Source of the DNA: Sanguibacter suarezii NBRC 16159
GTDB lineage: Bacteria > Actinomycetota > Actinomycetes > Actinomycetales > Cellulomonadaceae
Direction: 5' to 3'
Assembly (NCBI RefSeq): GCF_001552735.1
Contig: NZ_BCRT01000006.1
Coordinates: forward strand, 38,367-102,366
Length of the DNA stretch: 64,000 nucleotides
Shown here: piece after piece, positions 8,278 through 18,072 of the stretch
Layout of the letters: every line of letters starts with the position of its first letter
Position numbering within the stretch: position 1 is the first letter of the stretch
Notes under the pieces: model-generated
Seen by the model: the letters and a program-made list of their open reading frames with translations, nothing else
Database searches by the model: none
What the model was told of the DNA's origin: nothing
Translations under genes and position numbers: made by a program

Positions 8278-8742
8278 CTCGGGGCGCCCTTTCCGTCACG
8301 CCGCGCGGTGCGCGCGGGTCTCTTCAGAGTAGGAAGGGCCTGGGCGGACTGCACCCCAGACGTCCTCTCGGACGTCTCCCAGCCGCCAGGCCCCCCGGTG
8401 AGACGAGGGCGGAGTCGACGGACCTGTCGACCTCGCCCCGCCCAGTCCTGGGAGTGTGACACGTCGCCTGATCTCGCCGGCACTGGGCGTGACGTGCGAT
8501 TCCTGGATCCTCAGGGGACCTGCGCTCTCGCGCAGGTCGTCGCGCTCGCAACTTCCGGGACCTCACCAGCCGCCGTCGCTGCCGGAACGGTTGTGACGCC
8601 GCGACGACCCGATACGAGGGCATACCTTCGGTCTAGCACCCGGCACCGGGCAGGGCGAGGGACAGGTCGGACAACGTCTCACGCCACGAGCGAACAGACG
8701 GCTCTGCTCCCGCCCACGCGAGCGCTCACCGACTGCTCGCGC
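8278..8742. other. Intergenic stretch with one hairpin, no gene recognised
   Basis: About 465 bp with no credible gene. Open frames across it are shadows of the neighbouring gene. The only structure I see is an imperfect stem at 8407-8438. Confidence 0.5.
8407..8438. terminator. Possible terminator hairpin
   Basis: GGGCGGAGTCGAC and GTCGACCTCGCCC flank a 6-base loop, with two mismatches in a 13-base stem. It lies downstream of the minus-strand ADP-ribosylglycohydrolase gene. No T-run. Confidence 0.35.
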
Positions 8743-10029
8743 TTACTCCGCGACCGCCTCCACGACGACGCCGCCGAACCGCGCCTCGCTCGCGCGGAAG
8801 GGCTGCCCGGCGATGAACACCTTGCCGGAGCGGGCCAGGTCGGAGGCGGGCTTGCCGTCGGCGTAGTGGGCGTCGAACCCGCCCGAGAAGCTCGTGTTGG
8901 ACAACCACACGTACCGGCCGTCCTCGTCGGTCACCCACGCCGCGCACCAGCTGCACACGAAGTCGGGGTACCGCTCGATGTGCTTGCCGTAGACCCCGCA
9001 CACCGGGCAGGTCTGCCCGGTCGGTGCGGCGTGCAGACCACGCTGGGCGGTGAGACGCCCGAGCCGGGACACGTCGATGCCGCGCATCCCCGGCCACCCG
9101 TGCACCGCCCGCGCCCACTCCGGCGGGATGTACTGCGTGCCGTGGCGGGCGCCCAGCAGCGCGCCGGCGACCGCCGCGACGGTGTCGGTCGCCCCACCGA
9201 TCCGCACGGCCCGGTGCAGGGCGTCGGGCAGGTGGGAGACCATGTGGTCGTACTCGGTGGTCAGGCCGGGGGAGAAGTACGGGGACAGGTAGATCGCGTG
9301 CCACGCCGCCTGCAGGGCGGTGACGGTGAAGCCGTTGGTGCGCAGGTCGGCGTCGGGCACCTCCTTCTCGGCGTCGGTGATCCACGCCTCCCACGCATCG
9401 CGGCGGTCCGGCTCAAGCAGGTCAAGACCCGCCCGCACGTCCAGGCGGGACTCGGTCACCGCCACCCGGATGGCCTCCGACCACAGCACGCACGACTCCG
9501 CCGCGAGCGGGTCAGCGTGCGTGAGCTGGGCGACGGCGGTCGCGGCCCGCGCGGTCGCCTCGCGGTCGTCCAGGGCCACCAGCCCGACGACGCCGGTGCG
9601 CATGAGCGCGCCGTTGCCGGCCGTGCGACCGGTCTCCTCGTGCAGAGCCCGCGCCGCGGCGGTGAGTCGCTGCGAGGGGGAGCCCTCGAGCTGCGCGGCG
9701 GCGCGCAGCACCGTGGCGGTCTGCGTGCCCACGCCGGTGGGGCCGGAGGCGAACCAGTCCTCGAAGGCCGCGGCGATCTCGTCGAGCTCGGCGGTGGTGC
9801 GCAGGCCTCCGCCGCGCTCGCTCACCCGGGCGATGCAGATCGCCATCTGGGTGTCGTCGCTCCACTCCCCGGGGGCGTAGGAACCGCGGCCGCCGCCGCG
9901 CATCTCCGCGTCACCCTCGGGCGGCCAGGAGAACTCGTAGGGAACCCCGAGCGCGTCGCCGCAGGCCTGCCCGAGCAGCACCCCGGAGGCGCGGTCGAGC
10001 AGTGCGAAGAGGATCGGGTCAGAGCTCAT
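8743..10029 (-). CDS. ADP-ribosylglycohydrolase-family protein with C-terminal zinc ribbon
   Basis: A 428-residue protein. The ARH/DraG fold occupies about residues 10-310, with the N-terminal ASGVLLGQACGDALG motif, the dinuclear-metal motif WSDDTQMAI (near 57-65) and the second metal motif GGATDTVAAVAGALLGA (about 275-292). Such enzymes remove ADP-ribose from modified proteins or nucleic acids. The C-terminus is unusual: TCPVCGVYGKHIE followed by VCSWCAAWV forms a CxxC...CxxC zinc ribbon with its own tail ending in VVVEAVAE. The fold call is firm, but the ribbon suggests a specialised substrate or binding role. It stands alone, and no ADP-ribosyltransferase is nearby. Confidence 0.85.
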   Translation of the reverse strand: MSSDPILFALLDRASGVLLGQACGDALGVPYEFSWPPEGDAEMRGGGRGSYAPGEWSDDTQMAICIARVSERGGGLRTTAELDEIAAAFEDWFASGPTGVGTQTATVLRAAAQLEGSPSQRLTAAARALHEETGRTAGNGALMRTGVVGLVALDDREATARAATAVAQLTHADPLAAESCVLWSEAIRVAVTESRLDVRAGLDLLEPDRRDAWEAWITDAEKEVPDADLRTNGFTVTALQAAWHAIYLSPYFSPGLTTEYDHMVSHLPDALHRAVRIGGATDTVAAVAGALLGARHGTQYIPPEWARAVHGWPGMRGIDVSRLGRLTAQRGLHAAPTGQTCPVCGVYGKHIERYPDFVCSWCAAWVTDEDGRYVWLSNTSFSGGFDAHYADGKPASDLARSGKVFIAGQPFRASEARFGGVVVEAVAE

Positions 10030-10116
10030 GGTTGAAGGTTACAGAACGGTGACGGTGACTCATGGGACCGCGCGCCCACTTCTCATGTTCTGTCCACCTG
10101 TGCCGATACTCATACT

Positions 10117-10326
10117 GTGGCAAAGGACACGGACCCGCTCACCAGGGCGGACATCGCAGCGGGCGCCGGTGCGTGCCCGCTCCACGACGGTGCGCCCTGT
10201 CCCTCCTCCCACGCCCACCCCGCCCGGCGCCGCACCCGGCCCTGGACGCTCATGCTCTTCGTGGTGGAGGTGGCCATCGTCGTGGCGCTGGTGGGGTTCT
10301 CCTGGACGAGCGGCTCTTGGTCCTGA
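10117..10326 (+). CDS. Small single-helix membrane protein, hypothetical
   Basis: A 69-residue protein with a soluble N-terminus containing His/Cys (ACPLHDGAPCPSSHAHP), an arginine cluster (ARRRTRP) and one membrane helix at about residues 44-62 (LMLFVVEVAIVVALVGF). The positive-inside pattern puts the N-terminus in the cytoplasm. The start is GTG with no ribosome site, but GATACT lies 6 bases before it, the pattern of a leaderless transcript. The stop codon opens a 10-bp tandem repeat that runs toward jetA, about 120 bp away. No family recognised. It could be an accessory of the condensin operon or unrelated. Confidence 0.5.
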   Translation: MAKDTDPLTRADIAAGAGACPLHDGAPCPSSHAHPARRRTRPWTLMLFVVEVAIVVALVGFSWTSGSWS

Positions 10327-10380
10327 GCTGACCTGAGCTGCCCTGAGCTGCCGTGAACGGCCCTGAGCCGGCCCTGACCT
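10321..10380. repeat. Six degenerate 10-bp tandem repeats, unit CCTGAGCTGN
   Basis: Six consecutive 10-mers run TCCTGAGCTG, ACCTGAGCTG, CCCTGAGCTG, CCGTGAACGG, CCCTGAGCCG, GCCCTGACCT. The first contains the stop codon of the small membrane gene. The 10-bp period equals about one helical turn. It ends about 70 bp before jetA. Confidence 0.8.
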
Positions 10381-10448
10381 GCCCGGCGCCATCCGGTGTG
10401 GGAGGGAAGGCTTAGGCTGTGCTTCGGCCGCCGGACTGAAAGAGAGCA

Positions 10449-11993
10449 ATGAACCACGACGACGTCGAGGCGCTGCGCCGCGACAACGCCGCCTGGCGGC
10501 TCTTGCGTGCAGACTCCGCCCCCTTGGTCCTGAGCTTCCTCGGCCGGGTGTTCATCGAGCAGAACGTCCGCTCGATCGGTGAGGCCGAGCTCATCTCCCT
10601 GCTCGACGACGCCCTCTACGACCTGAACTCCGGTGCCGCCCCGGGCGCCGCGCCCTACCCGCGCTCGCCCAAGGCCTACCTCGACACGTGGTCCGGGGTC
10701 GATGCTGCATGGTTGCGCAAGTACTACCGGCCCGGCTCGGACGAGCCGCACTACGACGCGACCCCCGCCGTCGAGAAGGCCGTGGGCTTTGTCGCCTCCC
10801 TCAGCGGGCGCACCTTCGTGGGCACCGAGTCCCGGCTCAACACCGTCTTCGAGCTGCTGCGCCAGCTCGCCGTGGGCACCGAGACCGACCCGGACGTCCG
10901 CCTGGCCGAGCTCGAGGCGCGCCGCGCCCAGATCGACGCCGAGATCGCCCGCGTGCGCGACGGCGTCGTGCCGGTGCTCGACTCCGGCGCCCAGCGCGAC
11001 CGGTACCAGCAGTTCGCGGCGATGGCCGCCGAGCTGCTCTCGGACTTCCGCGAGGTGGAAGACAACTTCCGCCGCCTCGACCGCGACATGCGCGAGCGCA
11101 TCACCGGCTGGGACGGGGCCAAGGGTGAGCTGCTCGAGCAGGTGGTGGGCAGCCGCGACTCGATCGCGCAGTCCGACCAGGGCCGCAGCTTCCACGCCTT
11201 CTACGACTTCTTGCTCTCCCGCGAGCGCCAGGAAGAGTTCACCGAGCTCATCACCAAGGTCCAGTCCCTCGAGGCGGTCAGCGCCATGAGCGGCGGGGAC
11301 AAGCGGATGCGCCGCATCCACTACGACTGGCTCGAGGCCGGGGAACGCACCCAGGCCACCGTCAGGGTGCTCTCGGAGCAGCTGCGCCGCTTCCTCGACG
11401 ACCAGGTGTGGCTGGAGAACCGCCGCGTCATGGACCTGCTGCGCAGCATCGAAGGCCACGCGCTCGCTGTCCGCGACCTCCCGGCCTCGACGCTGGCCGA
11501 GCTCACCACGGAGGTGGGCGGGGTGAGCCTGGACATCGTGCTGCCCATGGAACGGCCCTTGTACCGCCCGCACTCGGTCACCCGGATCGACTCCGAGGTG
11601 GTGGCCGGCGAGGTCGACTTCGACACCAGCGCGCTGTTCGACCAGGTGCACGTGGACCCCGAGCGGCTCGCCGCCTCGGTGCGCACCGCCCTGGCGCACA
11701 CCAGCCAGGTGTCCTTGCCGGACGTCATCGCCGCGCAGCCCCTCGACCAGGGCCTGGCCGAGCTTGTCACCTACCTGTCCCTGGACGACCCGCGCTTCGC
11801 CGTCGTGCTCGACTCCGAGCACACCGACGAGGTGCGCTGGGAGGTGGGCGACGCCGAGCGGGTGGCGACCGTGCCGCGGGTGACCTTCGTCCGCAAGGGC
11901 GGGCCGGGTGCGGTCTCGCCCGCGCCGCCCACCTCGCCCGCCACCGCTCTGTCCACCCCGACCCCGTCCGACCCCGCTCTGGAGACCTCATGA
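10449..11993 (+). CDS. jetA: DUF3375 protein, Wadjet JetA / MksF kleisin-like subunit
   Basis: A 514-residue protein that opens with the DUF3375 pattern ([30 protein letters not shown]). It continues through a long helical, charged middle (about residues 145-330) to a C-terminal beta-rich part. In Wadjet and MksBEF systems this subunit is the kleisin that bridges the SMC-like ATPase heads. The last 30 residues are a Pro/Ala/Ser/Thr tail. An AAGAGAG purine stretch precedes the ATG, TAGGCT at 10413 is a possible -10 box, and the stop overlaps the jetB start (ATGA). Wadjet complexes recognise and cleave circular plasmids, while MksBEF without nuclease is tied to chromosome organisation. Absence of jetD here makes the second role possible. 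Confidence 0.85.
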   Translation: MNHDDVEALRRDNAAWRLLRADSAPLVLSFLGRVFIEQNVRSIGEAELISLLDDALYDLNSGAAPGAAPYPRSPKAYLDTWSGVDAAWLRKYYRPGSDEPHYDATPAVEKAVGFVASLSGRTFVGTESRLNTVFELLRQLAVGTETDPDVRLAELEARRAQIDAEIARVRDGVVPVLDSGAQRDRYQQFAAMAAELLSDFREVEDNFRRLDRDMRERITGWDGAKGELLEQVVGSRDSIAQSDQGRSFHAFYDFLLSRERQEEFTELITKVQSLEAVSAMSGGDKRMRRIHYDWLEAGERTQATVRVLSEQLRRFLDDQVWLENRRVMDLLRSIEGHALAVRDLPASTLAELTTEVGGVSLDIVLPMERPLYRPHSVTRIDSEVVAGEVDFDTSALFDQVHVDPERLAASVRTALAHTSQVSLPDVIAAQPLDQGLAELVTYLSLDDPRFAVVLDSEHTDEVRWEVGDAERVATVPRVTFVRKGGPGAVSPAPPTSPATALSTPTPSDPALETS

Positions 11994-12610
11994 CCACCCA
12001 GCCCACGGTGCGCACCGACTCCGAGCTCTCGCACGTGGTGACCGCGCTCATGAAGGGCGTCGTCTACCGCGACACCCACGCCCAGCTCTTCGCGGACCTG
12101 GTGACCCTCGTCCCCCAGATCCGCGACTACCTCGCCACCATCGCGCTGACCGTCGTGGTCGACGAGTCCGAGGGTTACGCCTACCTGCAGGCGCTGCCCG
12201 AGGACGACGAGGAACGCGACACCGCCCTGCGCCTGGTGGCCCGGCGCTCGCTTCCCTTCGACGTGAGCCTGCTGCTCGCGCTGCTGCGCAAGCGCCTGGC
12301 GCAGTTCGACTCCGAGGGTGGGGAGACCCGCCTCATCCTCAGTCGCGACGAGATCGTCGAGATGCTGCGGGTGTTCCTGCCGTCCTCGAGCAACGACGTG
12401 CGCACCGTGTCCAAGGTCGAGGCCAACATCCACCGCGCCGTCGAGCTCGGCTTCTTGCGGGCCGTCCCGGACGGGTCCTACGAGGTCCGCCGCATCCTCA
12501 AGGCCTTCGTCGACGCGCAGTGGCTGGCCGAGCTGGACGCACGGCTCGCCGAGTACGCGGCCCACGCCGCGTCGTCGGGCACACCCACTCACTCAGAAAT
12601 GGACTCCTGA
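11990..12610 (+). CDS. jetB: DUF4194 protein, Wadjet JetB / MksE KITE-like subunit
   Basis: A 206-residue winged-helix KITE-type subunit. The early [23 protein letters not shown] helix pair (residues 12-35) leads into a two-wing fold with [28 protein letters not shown]. It ends with [15 protein letters not shown] and a segment ([22 protein letters not shown]) typical of DUF4194. It should bind the JetA kleisin and regulate the JetC ATPase. The start overlaps the jetA stop (ATGA) and its stop overlaps the jetC start (TGATG), so translation is coupled and subunit ratios are probably set that way. Confidence 0.88.
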   Translation: MTTQPTVRTDSELSHVVTALMKGVVYRDTHAQLFADLVTLVPQIRDYLATIALTVVVDESEGYAYLQALPEDDEERDTALRLVARRSLPFDVSLLLALLRKRLAQFDSEGGETRLILSRDEIVEMLRVFLPSSSNDVRTVSKVEANIHRAVELGFLRAVPDGSYEVRRILKAFVDAQWLAELDARLAEYAAHAASSGTPTHSEMDS

Positions 12611-15600
12611 TGGAAGGCCTGTTCAGCGCGGTCGAGCTGCACGACGCGGACGCCGACGTCGACCAGCGGGCGGGGTTCCGCCTGGACCGCCTCGAGGTGC
12701 TCAACTGGGGCACCTTCGACAAGCACACCTGGTCCTTCGAGCTCGAGGGGCGCAACGCGCTGCTCACCGGTGACATCGGCTCGGGGAAGTCGACCATCGT
12801 CGACGCGATCACCACGCTGCTGCTGCCCGCCAACCGGATCAGCTACAACAAGGCCGCCGGCGCCGAGGCCCGCGAGCGGACCCTGCGCTCCTACGTCTCG
12901 GGCTACTACAAGTCCGAGCGCAACGAGGCAACCGGCACCTCCCGGCCCGTCGGGCTGCGCGAGGGGTCGACGTACTCGGTCATCCTCGGGGAGTTCGCCA
13001 ACCGCGGCTTCGACGCCCGCGGCGTCCTGGCCCAGGTGTTCTGGCTCAAGGACGGCGACCAGGGCCAGCCGAGCCGGTTCTTCGTCACCTCCACCACGCC
13101 GATGTCCATCGCCGAGCACTTTGCCAACTTCGACGGGGACATCGCCCTGCTGCGCCGCCGCCTGCGTGAGGCCGGCGCGCAGATCCGCGACACCTTCCCC
13201 GAGTACGGCAAGGACTTCCGCCGGCTCCTGGGCATCGAGTCCGACCAGGCGATGGACCTCTTCCACCAGACCGTCTCGATGAAGTCGGTCGGCGACCTCA
13301 ACGAGTTCGTCCGCCAGCACATGCTCGAGCCCTTCGACTCCGCGCAGTGGACCGAACGCCTCGTCGCCCACTTCGACGACCTCACCCGCGCGCACGACGC
13401 CGTCACCCGCGCCCGCGCGCAGATCCTCCAGCTCACCCCGCTGGTCGCCGACTGCGACAAGCACGACGCCGCCGTCGCCGCCGCGCGGGCAGCCGCCGCC
13501 CAGCGCGACGCGCTGCGGTACTTCACCGCCGCCCGCAAGGTCGAGCTGCTCACCTCCCAGATCGACGCCTACGACGCCGCCATCGCCGCCCGCGAGGCAC
13601 GCGTGGTCGCCGTGGACGCCGAGGCCACCACGGTCGAGGCCGAACGCCGCCGCCTCGAGCTGGAGCGCGCCGGGCACGGCGGGGACCGCCTCACCCAGAT
13701 CGAGGGGGAGGTGGCGCGCCTGGAGGTGCTGCGCGCCGAGCGCGAGCGCAAGGCCGCGGAGTACCGCTCCAACCTCGCCGCCGCCGGGCTGGGCCCGGTG
13801 GCCGGTGAGGCCGACTTCGACGAGCGGCGGGCGCAGGTCCTCGCCGACCTCAACGCCGAGAAGACCGAGCTGCGCCAGGTGGAGAGCGCGATCGGCGAGC
13901 TCGACGTGGACCTGCGCGAGCAGAAGGTCCTCAGCCGCGAGATCACCGACGAGATCAAGTCCCTGCAGGGGCGCACCTCGAGCCTGCCCAACCGCTCGCT
14001 GCTGCTGCGCGCCCAGGTCACCAGCGAGCTGGGGCTGGCCGAGGACGACCTGCCCTTCGCCGGGGAGCTCATCGCCGTGCGTGAGGAGCACCAGGACTGG
14101 GAGGGCGCCGCCGAGCGGGTGCTGCGCGGCTTCGCGCTGTCCCTGCTGGTGCCCGCCGAGCACTACGACGCGGTCTCGGGGTGGATCAACGCCAACCACC
14201 TGGGCCAGAAGCTCGAGTACTACCGGGTGCCGACCGGCCAGCGCGGACGCGTGGAGACACCGGCTGCGGGCCAGTGGCCCCAGCTCTCCGAGATGCTTGA
14301 GATCCGCCAGTCGCCGCTGTCCGGCTGGCTCGAGCAGGAGCTGGCCCGGCGTGCCGGGCTGGACTGCGTGGACACCCTCGCCGACTTCCGTTCGGCGAGC
14401 CGTGCGATCACCCGCGAGGGTCAGATCAAGCACTCCGCCAGTCACCACGTGAAGAACGACCGCAACCGGATCGACGACCGGTCGACGTACGTGCTCGGGT
14501 GGTCCAACCGCGCCAAGGTCGACACGCTGCTGGCCAAGGCCGCCACCGTCAGCCACGCCCTGGCCGACCTCGGCGACCGCCGCGCCGCGCTCATCGCGGT
14601 CAAGGACACCACGGTCAACAAGGGCTACGCCCTCAACCGGCTGGAGATGTTCCGCTCCTACACCGAGCTCGACTGGGAGTCCGTGGTCAACGACATCGCC
14701 TCGCTCACCGCGGAGAAGCGCCGGATCGAGGCGAACTCCGTCGAGCTCGCCTCCCTCGCAGTCACCCTGGCCTCCCTCGCCGAGCGGGCCAGCGAGCTCA
14801 AGGTCGAGCGTGACGAGCTCATCACCGCCAACGGTGGAGAGCGGCACGCCGTCGAGACCTTCCGCACCCAGCGCCAGACCAGCGAGGCGGTGCTCGCCGA
14901 GGCGGGGGCCGGCGTCGGGAAGGAGCAGCAGGCGGCGCTGGCGGCGCTCTTCGAGGAGGTGCGCGGGTCCGGGGTGGCGGTCTCTGACCTGGATGCCGGC
15001 GGGCTGGACGCGGCCGAGGCGGCGCTGCGCACCCAGCTCACCGCGGTCGTGGAGGCGCGCCACCGCGAGCAGGGGCTGCTGGCCACGAACGTCGCGCGGG
15101 CCATGGCGGCCTTCGCGGTGAAGTTCCCGGTCGAGACGTCGGAGATGGACAACGACGTGCGCGCCGCCGGGGAGTACCGGGCGCTGCTGGAGCGGCTCGA
15201 GCGCGACGACCTGCCGCGCTTCGAGGACAACTTCAAGGAGTACCTCAACACGAACACCATCCGCGACGTGGCGCAGTTCGCGGCGGACCTGAAGAAGCAG
15301 TCCGAGCTGATGAGCGACCGGATCGAGGTCATCAACGACTCGCTGCGCGCGATCGACTACAACCCCGGGACGTACATCCGCCTGGAGATGGCGGCCACGC
15401 CCAACACCGAGGTCCGCGACTTCCGCGCGCAGCTGCGCGCGTGCACCGACAACGTGCTCGGCGACGACCTCGAGCAGTACTCCGAGCAGCGGTTCCTGCG
15501 GGTCAAGGAGATCATCGAGCGCTTCCGCGGGCGTGAAGGGCAGACCGAGGCCGACCAGGCGTGGACCCGCCGGGTGACCGACGTGCGCAACTGGTTCGTG

Positions 15601-16029
15601 CTGTCAGCCTCCGAGCGGTCCAAGGTCGACGACGTCGAGTTCGAGCACTACTCCGACTCCGGCGGGAAGTCTGGCGGGCAGAAGGAGAAGCTCGCGTACA
15701 CGATCCTCGCGGCGTCGCTGGCCTACCAGTTCCGCCTGGACTGGGGCGCTGTGCGGTCCAAGGCCTTCAGGTTCGTGGTCATCGACGAGGCCTTCGGTCG
15801 CGGGTCGGACGAGTCGACACGGTTTGCGCTGCAGCTGTTCCGGAACCTCGGGCTGCAGCTGCTCATCGTCACGCCGCTGCAGAAGATCCATGTGATCGAG
15901 CCGTTCATCTCGGCTGTGGGCTACGTGGACAACCCGAGCGGCCGCGGCTCGCGGCTGCAGACCCTGACGATCAACCAGTACCGATCCAAGCGCGCTGCGC
16001 ACTTGGTGGGCGCACTGACGGCAGAGTAG
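12610..16029 (+). CDS. jetC: SMC-like ATPase, Wadjet JetC / MksB
   Basis: A 1139-residue ATPase. The Walker A motif [21 protein letters not shown] lies at about residues 53-73. Long coiled coils rich in Glu/Arg/Ala (about 260-500 and 680-900) flank a hinge-like region, and the C-terminal head carries the signature [20 protein letters not shown] near residue 1018 and Walker [18 protein letters not shown] near 1055. Dimers would extrude DNA loops. The JetD/MksG topoisomerase-VI-like nuclease, normally encoded last in type I Wadjet operons, is not found: after the stop comes the 16070-16183 repeat, then an AraC gene on the other strand. The condensin call is firm; the anti-plasmid function is open. 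Confidence 0.9.
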   Translation: MEGLFSAVELHDADADVDQRAGFRLDRLEVLNWGTFDKHTWSFELEGRNALLTGDIGSGKSTIVDAITTLLLPANRISYNKAAGAEARERTLRSYVSGYYKSERNEATGTSRPVGLREGSTYSVILGEFANRGFDARGVLAQVFWLKDGDQGQPSRFFVTSTTPMSIAEHFANFDGDIALLRRRLREAGAQIRDTFPEYGKDFRRLLGIESDQAMDLFHQTVSMKSVGDLNEFVRQHMLEPFDSAQWTERLVAHFDDLTRAHDAVTRARAQILQLTPLVADCDKHDAAVAAARAAAAQRDALRYFTAARKVELLTSQIDAYDAAIAAREARVVAVDAEATTVEAERRRLELERAGHGGDRLTQIEGEVARLEVLRAERERKAAEYRSNLAAAGLGPVAGEADFDERRAQVLADLNAEKTELRQVESAIGELDVDLREQKVLSREITDEIKSLQGRTSSLPNRSLLLRAQVTSELGLAEDDLPFAGELIAVREEHQDWEGAAERVLRGFALSLLVPAEHYDAVSGWINANHLGQKLEYYRVPTGQRGRVETPAAGQWPQLSEMLEIRQSPLSGWLEQELARRAGLDCVDTLADFRSASRAITREGQIKHSASHHVKNDRNRIDDRSTYVLGWSNRAKVDTLLAKAATVSHALADLGDRRAALIAVKDTTVNKGYALNRLEMFRSYTELDWESVVNDIASLTAEKRRIEANSVELASLAVTLASLAERASELKVERDELITANGGERHAVETFRTQRQTSEAVLAEAGAGVGKEQQAALAALFEEVRGSGVAVSDLDAGGLDAAEAALRTQLTAVVEARHREQGLLATNVARAMAAFAVKFPVETSEMDNDVRAAGEYRALLERLERDDLPRFEDNFKEYLNTNTIRDVAQFAADLKKQSELMSDRIEVINDSLRAIDYNPGTYIRLEMAATPNTEVRDFRAQLRACTDNVLGDDLEQYSEQRFLRVKEIIERFRGREGQTEADQAWTRRVTDVRNWFVLSASERSKVDDVEFEHYSDSGGKSGGQKEKLAYTILAASLAYQFRLDWGAVRSKAFRFVVIDEAFGRGSDESTRFALQLFRNLGLQLLIVTPLQKIHVIEPFISAVGYVDNPSGRGSRLQTLTINQYRSKRAAHLVGALTAE

Positions 16030-16069
16030 GCACGCAACGGGGGCGGCGGGCCCCGGCCACGGTTCCCTG

Positions 16070-16183
16070 AACTCGTGACCGGTGCGCCGAACTCGTGAAT
16101 CCTCCGCCGAACTCGTGAGCGGCGGGCGTTTCTGGGGGCGAACCCGCCCCTCGCTCACGAGTTCGCGGGCTGGCTCACGAGTT
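16070..16183. repeat. Periodic palindromic array, word CCGAACTCGTGA, 20-bp period
   Basis: AACTCGTGA occurs at 16070, 16090 and 16110. After a 36-base spacer the complement TCACGAGTT occurs at 16155 and 16175. Repeats are phased exactly 20 bp. The 11-base fillers are not complementary across the axis (5 of 11 positions for the pair I aligned), so only the words pair. The last inverted copy supplies the stop codon of the AraC gene. It sits between convergent genes (jetC and araC). A sister element is at 18073. Confidence 0.9.
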
Positions 16184-17116
16184 CGCGGGATCGCGTGCGG
16201 GGTCGCGGGAGTGCTTGCGGTATGCCAGCGGCGACTCCCCGACGTGGCGTTTGAAGGCTGAGCTGAAGGCGCTCTCGGAGGAGTAGCCGAGGTCGAAGGC
16301 GAGCCTGCCCACGGGTGCGTCCCCGGTGCGCAGCTCGCGGCGCGCCAGCAGCATCCGCCAGTCGATGAGGTAGGCCAGCGGGGACGTGCCCGCGACACGG
16401 CGGAACCGCTCGACAAAGGTGGAGCGGGACATGGCGGCCGCGCGGGCCAGGTCCTCCAGGCTCCAGCCTTGAGCGGGTTGCTCGTGGATGAGCGCCAGAG
16501 CAGGCCTGAGGGACTCGTCGGTCAGGACCTTGAGCCACCCGGCGGGCATGTCGGAGTCGCTCATGTACCCGCGGAGCACGTCGAGCAGGAGCAGCTGAGC
16601 GTACTGGCGGATCGCGAAGGCTGAGCCGACGCGGTCGGCGACGATCTCGGTGAACAGCCGCTGGACATGGCCACGCAGCTGCGGCCCCACAGCGCTGTCC
16701 TGCCCGACGTGCACCACGGGTGGCAAGGCGCGCAGCAGGAGGTCCCGGCCCGCGGGGTTGAGGTCGACCCGGCCGCCGATGAGCACGTCGGCGCCGGGTG
16801 CCTGGGCGTCCTCGGCGTTGATCGCGGCCCCGGGGGAGGGCGGGTCCACGCGGACGGGCTCACCGTCCCCCGTCCCGCCCTCGAGCGCCAGCCATGACCG
16901 CCCGTTGAGGATGGCGACGTCTCCGGCGGCCAGCTCGACGGGGGTGTCGAGGCCGTCTGCGCTCAGCCGGGCGCCGCCGCGCACGACGGCGATGAACTTG
17001 AGGTCGTCGTCGATGTGGCTGTGGGTCTGCCAGCGGCCGTGCAGCACAGAACCGCCGGAGACGACGCTGCGGACGTCGATGAGGTCGAGCACGTCGGAGA
17101 GTCGGTCGGTCGTCAC
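16175..17116 (-). CDS. AraC-family regulator with cupin ligand-binding domain
   Basis: A 313-residue regulator. An N-terminal cupin-like sensor domain covers about residues 1-180 (GRWQTHSHIDDDLKFIAVVRGGARL...LAAGDVAILN), and two helix-turn-helix motifs lie at about 215-305. These are WSLEDLARAAAMSRSTFVERFRRVAG and VGRLAFDLGYSSESAFSSAFKRHVGESPLAYR, the standard AraC signature. The start is GTG at 17116 with TATAGT 7 bases upstream, so the mRNA is probably leaderless. It diverges from an SDR gene 144 bp away, its most likely target. The final codons Ala-Asn-Ser-stop lie inside the palindromic array, meaning the repeat has replaced or set the gene's 3' end. Confidence 0.88.
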   Translation of the reverse strand: MTTDRLSDVLDLIDVRSVVSGGSVLHGRWQTHSHIDDDLKFIAVVRGGARLSADGLDTPVELAAGDVAILNGRSWLALEGGTGDGEPVRVDPPSPGAAINAEDAQAPGADVLIGGRVDLNPAGRDLLLRALPPVVHVGQDSAVGPQLRGHVQRLFTEIVADRVGSAFAIRQYAQLLLLDVLRGYMSDSDMPAGWLKVLTDESLRPALALIHEQPAQGWSLEDLARAAAMSRSTFVERFRRVAGTSPLAYLIDWRMLLARRELRTGDAPVGRLAFDLGYSSESAFSSAFKRHVGESPLAYRKHSRDPARDPANS

Positions 17117-17123
17117 TCGTCGG

Positions 17124-17129
17124 ACTATA
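17124..17129 (-). promoter_or_regulatory. -10 box for the AraC gene
   Basis: TATAGT on the minus strand, 7 bases before the GTG start and with no ribosome site, fits a leaderless transcript. No convincing -35 box. Confidence 0.4.
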
Positions 17130-17260
17130 GAGCAGAAAAGAAGGACTCCACGTGATGGTCAATCCGGCGCGGGGTGGGCAGGCTTGCTGGTGGTGCAGGA
17201 CCCGCACCGCCCCCACCATCTGCTGCCGTGGCCTGTGCCGCGGCGCTCAAGGAGCCGTTC

Positions 17261-17998
17261 GTGAACACCTCACTCATCGCCCTGGTCACCGGTGCCAACA
17301 AGGGCATCGGTCGCGAGATCGCCGCTCAGCTCGCGGACCAGGGACACACCGTCGTCATCGGCGCTCGAAGCCTCGACCGGGGAGAGGCGACGGCGGCGCA
17401 GCTGCGCGAGCGCGACGGCACCGTCACCGCCGTCGAGCTCGACGTCACGGACCAGGGCTCGGTCGCGGCCGCCGCCCGTGCGGTCCAGGCGCAGTTCGGC
17501 CGGCTCGACGCCCTCGTCAACAACGCCGGCATCAGCCATCAGCCGGGTGCGGACTTCGCCGGTCAGGTGCCGCGCACGGCCGACGTCGACCATGTCCGCT
17601 TCGTGTTCGAGACCAACGTCTTCGGGGTCATCACGGTAACCAGCGCCTTCCTGCCGCTGCTCCGCCTGTCCTCGACCCCGCGCATCGTCAACGTGTCCAG
17701 CAGCGCCGGGTCCTTCGCGGCCATCTCCGACTTTGCCAGCACCGACCCGATCGCCCTCGGGTACGTCCCCTCCAAGACCGCGCTCACCGCAGTCACCATG
17801 ATGTACGCCCGCGACCTCGCCCGGGAGCGCATCCTTGTCAACGCCGTCTGCCCGGGGTTCGTGGCGACCGACCTGAACAACCACCACGGCACCGGCACCG
17901 CGGCGCAGGGCGCAGTGGCAGCCGTGCGCATGGCGACGATCACCCCCGACGGCCCGACCGGCACCTTCACCGACGCAGCCGGCCCCGTCCCCTGGTGA
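17261..17998 (+). CDS. Short-chain dehydrogenase/reductase (SDR)
   Basis: A 245-residue classical SDR of the cytoplasm. The cofactor motif TGANKGIG is at residues 9-16, the NNAG motif at about 88-91, and the catalytic Ser (NVSSSAG) and the Tyr-Lys pair (GYVPSKTAL) follow in normal order. After the glycine motif the sequence GARSLDRGEA carries Arg rather than an early acidic residue, suggesting NADPH preference. The GTG at 17261 is chosen for its AAGGAG site; upstream in-frame sequence is not family-like. It is divergent from the AraC regulator, which probably controls it. The closest functional type is carbonyl reductase; substrate unknown. Confidence 0.88.
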   Translation: MNTSLIALVTGANKGIGREIAAQLADQGHTVVIGARSLDRGEATAAQLRERDGTVTAVELDVTDQGSVAAAARAVQAQFGRLDALVNNAGISHQPGADFAGQVPRTADVDHVRFVFETNVFGVITVTSAFLPLLRLSSTPRIVNVSSSAGSFAAISDFASTDPIALGYVPSKTALTAVTMMYARDLARERILVNAVCPGFVATDLNNHHGTGTAAQGAVAAVRMATITPDGPTGTFTDAAGPVPW

Positions 17999-18072
17999 CC
18001 CCTCCGAGCCCCCAAGCCCCCGAGCCCTAGACCCAGGACACCATGACTGGGTCCCGATCTCCCGAACTCCCG

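Noticed and set aside
12589..15063. An 824-codon minus-strand frame across jetC
   Set aside because: Shadow of the SMC-like ATPase; low-complexity Gly/Val/Asp/Arg composition and no family motif.
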